DNA of 64,000 nucleotides from Isoetes taiwanensis (lineage: Eukaryota > Streptophyta > Lycopodiopsida > Isoetales > Isoetaceae), in contig JAJEKV010000165.1 of assembly GCA_021234155.1 (NCBI GenBank), forward strand, positions 436,001-500,000, given 5' to 3'. Under the pieces are notes generated by a model. It did no database searches, was not told the DNA's origin, and worked only from the letters and a program-made list of their open reading frames with translations. The position numbers and the translations under genes were made by a program. Below, one piece after another: positions 58,214 through 64,000 of this stretch. The first letter of the stretch is position 1. Every line of letters starts with the position of its first letter.

Positions 58214-58603
58214 CTACAAACACCAAATAAACAAGAAAATAGTAGCCCGAGGGGTTTCTCGACTCGCGAGTCGAAAAGTCCCTCAATGTCTAATTTTCTT
58301 TTTACTTCTTCGGGTTTTCTCGACTCAGCGAGTCGAGAAAGCTCGCATCCTTTCATTTTCTCGTGTTCCCCTCGCCGACTCACGAGTCGAGAAATCCCAA
58401 AGGATAATCGGAAAATGTTAGGATGATAGGGCTTTCTCGACTCGCGAGTCGAGAAAGTCCCTTGAATGTCTAATTTTCTTTCACTTCTCTGGGTTTTCTC
58501 GACTCGCGAGTCGAGAAAGCCCTACCATCCTTTTCATTTCCCGTGTTCCCCTGGCTTTCTCGACTCGCGAGTCGAGAATGGAAAGAATCAGAGAGTTATT
58601 TAC
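58214..58603 (-). other. Intron of paralogue 3 with a six-site palindrome array
   Basis: Donor AAG/GTAAAT (58603) and acceptor GTTTGTAG (58214) bound 390 bp. Six copies of TTTCTCGACTCGCGAGTCGAGAAA-type palindromes lie at 58255, 58316, 58373, 58432, 58495 and 58557, 57-63 bp apart. Those at 58432-58457 (26 bp), 58495-58518 and 58557-58578 are perfect. The intervals form a higher-order repeat: interval 1 resembles 4 (TGTCTAATTTTCTTT) and interval 2 resembles 5 (GTGTTCCCCT). Confidence 0.85.
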
Positions 58604-59299
58604 CTTACGTGAGCCGGGCACTTCGCCGCTATTGTGTTCGGCGGTGGCTAATCCGCCGCCGCCGGTTGTCGGGCGTCTCGGCCGAAAGAACTCTGCACTC
58701 TCGCTTGGCATATCTATCCTTGATCCTTTGGGGCACCTCCTTCTCCGTCTGCAATACTTGCGCCGCCCTCAAACCATCATCCAATTAAATTGGGATTATG
58801 TCAACTCCAAAATCACGCCAACCTGCTATTCTCTTCTAGGGGGTTTTTGTTTTTTTTAATCTTTTTTTTTTTGGACTTCAAAAATAACATAAGGTTAAGA
58901 TTCACGTGTGACTTTTCATATCACTAATTGAAATATGCGAAAATGAAGAGCAAGTTGCTAACATAGATGAGACAAATATTGCTTGCTCGATAGATGATAA
59001 TATTAGGTTTGATAATAACAAATTGCATTATTTATGCAGGCAATTCCGCACTTCGAAATTATCGATACATGACACAAATATCATACAAAAATATCATATA
59101 TTCCAATAAAACATTAAGGGATCAATCCATGTTTTTCCAATGATTTAACAAGGTGTGGTTCCATGTCACCGCTCTATCCAGCTCTTAAACTAATCTAACA
59201 CTTCACCCACCGTCATCCCCATAGCCAAATTATGCATAATAGACACAAACTTCACCGTAAAAATCATCTCATCCCAAAAGTTTTTGGATTGTAAGATGG

Positions 59300-59754
59300 T
59301 GGATTCGTGGGCCCTGTGTTTGATTGTAGAAGCATTTGAGAGCATCATCATCCACTATGATTATATCATCCTTATTCTCGATACCAAGTTCGGCCCATCA
59401 TGTTACTCAAGTGTTTGATGAAGATAGGCTTTGCCTCGTTGGATCCTTGGGATTAGTGAACTTCACACATTTGTTCTCGATCCCAAAGGGTCAACCAATT
59501 TCTATGCATTTCCCCGTGCCTCCAAAGTATCCTTGATGTTCCTTAGTTCCATGGATGACCAAATACCAACTCGAAATAACCCGAATGCCTCGCCTAGCAT
59601 CTCCTTCAAGTCGCGGCCGATAGATCCACTTGGTGTTTGATTTTACCGGTGTCCGATGAAACCGTTTCTCTAGCCACTTTATTTTTCGGAAAAGTCTTGC
59701 AAAGGACTCCGCTTTAGGTCGAACACCACAACCTTCTTAGAAACGCAATGGAAG
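59300..59754 (-). pseudogene. FCP1-like domain of paralogue 2
   Basis: 'KKVVVFDLKRSPLQDF' (first HAD motif), 'LKEMLGEAFGLFRVGIWSSM' then 'ELRNIKDTL', and in another frame 'DIIIVDDDALKCFYNQTQG' for the last motif. The second Asp of DxD is Lys (FDLK). Position and sequence match the paralogue-1 FCP1 exon directly after the palindrome intron. Confidence 0.65.
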
Positions 59755-59970
59755 CTGAAACATCAAACATGTATCCGGTCAGCAAGATACGATAACACAA
59801 ACAATACAAACGCGCCAAGCGTGATTTGAAATAGTCTTAACCAAATCGCGCTTCGGCGTGATTTAGTTTGACAACGAAAAATAATCAAAAAAGACGCTTT
59901 GGCGCGATTTAATTCAAAGGTAATACAAATTAAATCACGCGTGGCGCTATTTCGCGGGCAAGGCCATACC
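59755..59970 (-). other. Intron of paralogue 2 before FCP1, four class-C palindromes
   Basis: Acceptor GATGTTTCAG/CTTCC at 59755/59754. CGCGCCAAGCGTG (59811-59823), ATCGCGCTTCGGCGTGAT (59845-59862), GACGCTTTGGCGCGAT (59893-59908) and AATCACGCGTGGCGCTAT (59933-59950) are diverged copies 31-48 bp apart. The donor edge is not clear. Confidence 0.7.
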
Positions 59971-60330
59971 CATCATCTTCGCCATTTACATCGGCGTCAT
60001 TCTCCCTCCCCTCCCACCCTTAATCTTCGCCTTCTTCTGACTGTTAGAATTGTTATTTTCTATTAGTTCCGCTGCGTCCTTCACAACTGACATTATTTTA
60101 CTATTGATTTGGCAAACCTGTGAATCACTAGAGCCGCCTTCGTTGCCTTCATTTTCGGTTTCCCTGTCAATTATTTCATTGTTAACCTGTGAATCTACTC
60201 TATTGTTGCTTGCATCACCCGCAATGTGGGCAAGGATATTCCCTGTTCAGCCGCCATCACAAGATTACTTTGAGCAACCAGTTTAGCAGACTATTTGTTC
60301 ATTAATGCTTTCCTTATCGTGTCATAGATA

Positions 60331-60609
60331 CTAGTTCCCTCTCCGTGAGCAACGCCCACTTTCGAATTGGACAAGTCTACTTAGACTTTTGATTGCCGAT
60401 GATTTCAGGTTGCCATAAGGGCCTTTAGGAGACTTGGCAAGCACATGCATGAGGAATGGTTCAAGAAAGTCTTTGGCCTGCTCATCACTCACAAAGCAGT
60501 GACATCTTCTTGCACCCATAAGAGCCTCTCGGGCAATATAACCTCCAACATGAAGCTCCAAGCAGGTTGTATCAATTGGAGCAAATGCCTCGACGAGGTA
60601 AGCAGCCAT
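60331..60609 (-). pseudogene. Methyltransferase-like C-terminal half, paralogue 2
   Basis: An open 92-residue frame: 'YLVEAFAPIDTTCLELHVGG', 'YIAREALMGARRCHCFVSDE', 'QAKDFLEPFL'. The layout F-P-x-x-T-(C/V)-L-(D/E)-L-x-V-G-G...R-x-A-L-x-x-G-R-R...DE matches the SAM-binding motif I half placed at the C-terminus in beta-class N4/N6 DNA methyltransferases. Those modify adenine or cytosine in short, often palindromic, DNA sites. The FxGxG is VGGY here. Confidence 0.5.
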
Positions 60610-61997
60610 AGACGGGGGAAATCCATTTTTATTTAAGGGGCCCTTCTCCTTAGTTTGTAGCTCGTACTTGATTTCCCCACTTAGGAGGGGGTCCCCATTC
60701 TCATCCTCTTCCCCGACTCATCCTCGTTTTCGACCGATCCCCCGATCCGATGAAAGAATATAGTTCTTAAGTCCGATCATCTAGAAGAAAACATTCCCAT
60801 GCACCGCTATTGTCACCCTTGGCCTTAGCAATATCATATTCCTCGCCCGACAAAGATGGATATCATAATAAAGATCACATGTGCCATCTTCCGCTCGCTC
60901 GTAGCCTCATTATCCTTAACATCATATATTAGGCATCCCTCCCTAATAACTTTGAGGCACTCCAGGATCATGAGCAAAGCAGATAGTGCATGCATGTGAC
61001 TCACCAAGGACAAACGATGACAATAGTGAAGGACCTCTCGCTTGTCAATCCTATACAACGTAAAGAAGCTACCGTAGTCCTTCCGGTTCATGCCCATATC
61101 TCCTCTCCCACCCCTCGCCCCAAACACAAAGAGTGATATATTTTTAAGGCCGAAGTTGAATCGCAAGAGACCTTTGTACCCAATGGAGACTCTCTTATCG
61201 GGAAAGGTCGCTCTTCTCCAAAGAATCTTCTTCACAAGGGCCACTTTTCTTCTCAACTCAGCAAGCATTTAGGGGGGTAGAGTCTCCTTATGTTTTGTAT
61301 TTTTACCCTTCCAATTTTTAGGAAGTCCTTTGACCGTATACAAACTTCTTGATGTCATCATTACTGACCTTGTATTTGTCCAAAGAATCCAATTTCGTAT
61401 AATGCCACATCCCCCGATAGCCTTTGTAACTCAGCTCCTACAAATGACTTCATTGTATGCATATCCCTTTACATGATCGCAAAGACTCAACGAAGGACAT
61501 CCTATCCTTGGTGAAAGCACCCTTCTTGTATAAGACTTCCTTCTTTAAGCACCGGGTCTAAAACCCAAATGGTCTCGCCACGTCTCAGCCCCCGAAGTCT
61601 TTCTCATCTCTCGCCACATTCAAGTCAAAGATGCTTACATCAACGTGAGGCACCCTACCCATAGTATCCGGCAGCTTCCCTTGTGCATAAGCGCCCCTGT
61701 AATTCATTCCAGCTTGAGCCATACGCCTCCTTACAAAACACAATCTTATACGAAGTCCGTTGGTCCCGACTGGCGATGAGCTTTCGTAGGATCCGCAATG
61801 TCATCACCACCTTTTTCTTTGATTTTCTTGCGCCTTTCTTCTTCTCTCAGATAATTGTTCATGCATGCAGTCCGCCCAGCCAGCCTTTGAATGCCTCGGA
61901 CTTTGACCCGCCTTACCCTGTGGGCAATGGGCAGCCATATTCCACCCAATCGTTGATCGGGCGTGGCGCGGCTTGTTCAACGTATGGACCGCAATAG

Positions 61998-62314
61998 TAC
62001 AGACATTGAATCAGTATCATAGAATAGAAACACGCCGGGCGTGATTTGAATAGAATTGATGAAGAGAAAAATCACGCCTGGCGTGAAATGAATAAAGTTA
62101 CTAATGCAATTCACGCCAAAGTGCAGTTAATCAAACCAATTCCGCGCCAGCGTGTTTTTTTTCAATCAATTCCACGCCGCGTGTTTTCAAATCAATTGGT
62201 TGACTTGAAAACACCGGGCGTGAATTGATTGATTTCAAAACACGCCGGGCGTGAATTGGTTTGATTTGAAAGCACGCCGGCGTGGAATACAATTTATGAA
62301 ACCAGGTTGATTAC
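61998..62314 (-). other. Intron of paralogue 2 with an eight-site class-C palindrome array
   Basis: The donor is clear (62314). The acceptor is degraded, near 61998. Eight copies of CACGCC(N)GGCGTG-type palindromes lie at 62031, 62073, 62112, 62143, 62173, 62211, 62241 and 62272, 30-42 bp apart, separated by AT-rich bits rich in TTGAAT or ATCAATT. Best copies are CACGCCGGGCGTG (62031-62043, 62241-62253) and ATCACGCCTGGCGTGAA (62071-62087). Confidence 0.8.
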
Positions 62315-62694
62315 CTTTTGTATAGAAATGTCTTCCCCATTTCATTCAAAGTTGCACTAATCTCAGCCAAATCTGCAGGTGAAGTATTGGCATCCAAGAT
62401 ACGACACCTCCTATACGCATAGTGATTGTAGAACACTTTTTGGCCTTGTTTGTTCTCGGGGTTTTGCGATGATGGCCTTTTGTGCCTCAACGGAATGTTG
62501 CCTCGGCCGATGATGACATATTTAATATCATCACTTGATAATAGCTCCCGGACGCTCGGCCCACACAAAGCAGGCTTGTTCGAGATCATATCCCAAGGTA
62601 GCACATCCGCTGGCATAGGCATTTGACCTGGATTACTAATCATGCTCTGAACAATCTCCATGGCATGTGCCGGATCATATCTCCTCGCTAACAT
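62315..62694 (-). pseudogene. ParB-like exon of paralogue 2
   Basis: 'YDPAHAMEIVQSMISNPGQ', 'PMPADVLPWDMISNKPALCG' and 'DDIKYVIIGRGNIPLRHKR' align with the paralogue-1 ParB-like domain ('HALRI-KSM', 'NPADVLPWDSVNDKP', 'VRYIVIDGQHSVEAA'). The DGQHS signature has decayed to GRGNI. The exon ends 'FLYKR' at donor AAAAG/GTAATC. Confidence 0.65.
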
Positions 62695-63499
62695 AAATGG
62701 AGCTTGGTGAACGGATGAGGGACTTCACATGGATCGCAAAAGTTTCCTTAAGACCCAATGGATAATGGTCGTTGTTTTATTCAAATTTTGTTCATGGCCT
62801 CTAGTCTGCGCCACTCGCCCTGCTTCATTCTCAAAAACGAAGCCTCCATGCCTTCGACAACCGCAGTTGAACATTCTTCCCTAGATCTAGGACCCTTTTA
62901 GAAGCTTTCAAGTCAGCCTAATTCCCTAGCTTGTCGCAAAATAGTGACTTGGTGTCGGTTTAGTGAACATGCCTCTACGCATACCGTAACCCCTTGGCAA
63001 ATAGATATTGGCGTAATCGCTACATTGGTTGGCCAACCATACTTAAAACATGTCTCACCGCTCACATCTGTCTTCATGAACGATCCTTGTATGCGTGCTC
63101 TACGCTGAGTAAGTCCGAAAGCGCATCTTTCTTCCGCTTCGTGTAATCTCCAAGAGCAATTTGCGCTTGGTGTCATCCACTTCCTCACAAGAGATTAGGA
63201 TCCCTTGTTTGGCCATCTTGTTCCGCTTCCTTTTTTCTTCAAGAAGAGAGTTAAGTCGAGCTTGCCATTTGTCTTGGCAAGGTCAACGCACCACTCGGCA
63301 CCCTCGCCCATTTCCTCTTCGTATGTGCAGGTGGTCGGTTTGCTATAAGAATCGACCCTTCATCATCTAAGGTGAGATCATATGGTACCGTGATTCTGGT
63401 CGCCCCGCCTTGCTTTCTTGGCGGATTAGAACCCTAATTAGTAGGGGTTTTCTTCCTCTTGAGCACCGCAAATGAAGATGAGCACTTTTTAGAGTACTT

Positions 63500-64000
63500 T
63501 TCGAACAAGAGATCACGCTTGGCATTTAAACCTAAATTAGTACAAATCACGCCATGCGGTTGGTATCTCCTATTATTGACCATGCTATGCTAATTTGAAA
63601 CTAAATTATTTTGCATCCACATTTTAAGCTACATACCCTTCATGAATCCATATTTCACACTATTTAACCTCATTGAACATTGCTATCTCCAACCTGCCTA
63701 ACACCGCTATATTCTATATATAAAAACAGAGCAAAATTATGTTCTACGAATCGGACAATCGAGCATTAACCGATGTTAATATTTAAAATTCATGCAAAGC
63801 ATAATAACTCAAACTCATGCAAAGCATACTATCTCAAGGCAAGGAAATATCTCAAATTCATGCAAGCATAATACTCTCCACACAAAGGTGTATTCTCGTG
63901 GGTAAATTAAATACCTTGAATAGGGTTCTCAGTATTCTGTATTCTCGATCAACGCCCTCCAAACTTGAGAAGAGCCGGTTTAGAGATTCCTCTTCCACCG
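63500..64000. other. Upstream of paralogue 2, two class-C half-palindromes
   Basis: ATCACGCTTGGCA (63512-63524) and AATCACGCCATGCGG (63545-63559) are diverged class-C sites, which suggests a further intron. The rest is AT-rich, with repeated TTCATGCAAAGCATA-like bits near 63790-63870. Confidence 0.45.

Larger units (their letters stand above)
55640..58711 (-). pseudogene. Composite gene paralogue 3: linker / MTase-like / FCP1-like
   Basis: The minus strand runs from an exon ending 'HNSGEVPGSRK' at 58604, through a 390-bp intron (58603-58214) with six palindromes, to 'GSYTLRQQWKALGC' (58213 on), the match of 'ARNQWIELGRP'. A charged stretch then reads 'SDQYDLILKTEGPGEMVEIW'. MTase-like 'SRVVHEWLFSR' (about 56890) aligns with 'GRVGREALVNGR'. 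An intron (about 56612-56463) and a linker follow. FCP1-like 'AKLVIFGVNGVLAAVYHDKK' (about 56280), 'YPRPRAKEIVEWC', 'GIEVGIWSCMAKEK' and 'IIGDSAYKCYHSAKYNH' close it, and an acidic tail ends in TGA near 55640. Many frameshifts break it. No ParB domain was found upstream, so this copy may be 5'-truncated. Confidence 0.55.
59200..63480 (-). pseudogene. Composite gene paralogue 2: ParB-like / MTase-like / FCP1-like
   Basis: Read from 63480 downward: 'PYDLTLDDEGSILIANRPP' and 'EGAEWCVDLAKTNGKLDLTL', matching the paralogue-1 N-terminus; ParB-like (62694-62315); a palindrome intron; 'INDWVEYGCPLP' (about 61950), matching 'ARNQWIELGRP'; 'SYKIVFCKEAYGSSWNEL', matching 'SYHIVFSPDHVWDK'; MTase-like at 60609-60331; an acidic linker 'NRDTENEGNEGGSSDSQ'; a second palindrome intron; and FCP1-like from 59754. 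The tail 'FTVKFVSIMHNLA' matches 'RFVKILVHVHNL' of copy 1. Frameshifts every 100-300 bp make it a pseudogene. It lies head to tail with paralogue 3. Confidence 0.6.

Noticed and set aside
58255-58578. CRISPR array (regular 24-bp repeats, about 60-bp period)
   Set aside because: The repeats are full palindromes, the spacers repeat each other in a higher-order pattern, the sequence lies between eukaryotic splice sites, and no cas-like gene is near.

Overview
This is a gene-poor, transposon-rich land-plant nuclear window. The recognisable host genes are plant types: a pentatricopeptide-repeat (PPR) protein, an ARF-GEF of the GNOM type, a BAHD acyltransferase, a PP5-type phosphatase and an LRR receptor N-terminus. 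All of them are broken. GT-AG introns, poly(A)- and microsatellite-tailed LINEs, an LTR with an initiator-Met-tRNA primer site and a DUF7869-type element point to a large seed-free plant genome. A fern is my best guess, from recollection of similar sequences and not from any search. I see no intact host gene.

Layout. 0-4.5 kb: a decayed DUF7869 transposase-like gene on the minus strand, split by a LINE that carries only ORF1. 5.3-7.8 kb: a PPR pseudogene split by a 5'-truncated LINE, a 274-bp tandem repeat and a transposon-protein fragment. 8.0-9.9 kb: a G-box/bZIP-site cluster, leader-like exons, then a 269-bp tandem array with 22-bp palindromes. 10.1-13.2 kb: a long LTR, primer site and cut-down gag. 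13.5-17.9 kb: paralogue 1 of a composite gene family. 18-20 kb: a small Cys-rich locus. 20.1-26.2 kb: a nearly full-length LINE with promoter monomers, ORF1, endonuclease, RT and a (TATC)n tail. 26.7-50 kb: fragments of PP5, a Helitron end, an RT-deleted L1, an LRR receptor, LINE tails and a BAHD enzyme. 50.3-54.5 kb: a GNOM pseudogene lacking its Sec7 domain, between 214-bp direct repeats. 55.6-63.5 kb: paralogues 3 and 2 of the composite family, head to tail on the minus strand.

The most unusual content is that composite family. The order is an N-terminal region, a ParB/DGQH-like domain, an 'ARxQW' linker region, a class-I methyltransferase-like half, an acidic or charged linker and an FCP1/NIF-type HAD phosphatase-like domain. 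Paralogue 3 shows only the part from the linker region onward. The paralogues share intron positions, and the equivalent introns of each copy hold a different, copy-specific palindrome family: TCGCGC/GCGCGA in copy 1, CACGCC/GGCGTG in copy 2 and CTCGACTCGCGAGTCGAG in copy 3. In copies 2 and 3 these form arrays of up to eight sites. ParB-type proteins and DNA methyltransferases both act on short palindromes, so a link between each protein and its own sites is an attractive but unproven idea. In copy 1 the in-frame stops are nearly all TAA or TAG (16 of 17).
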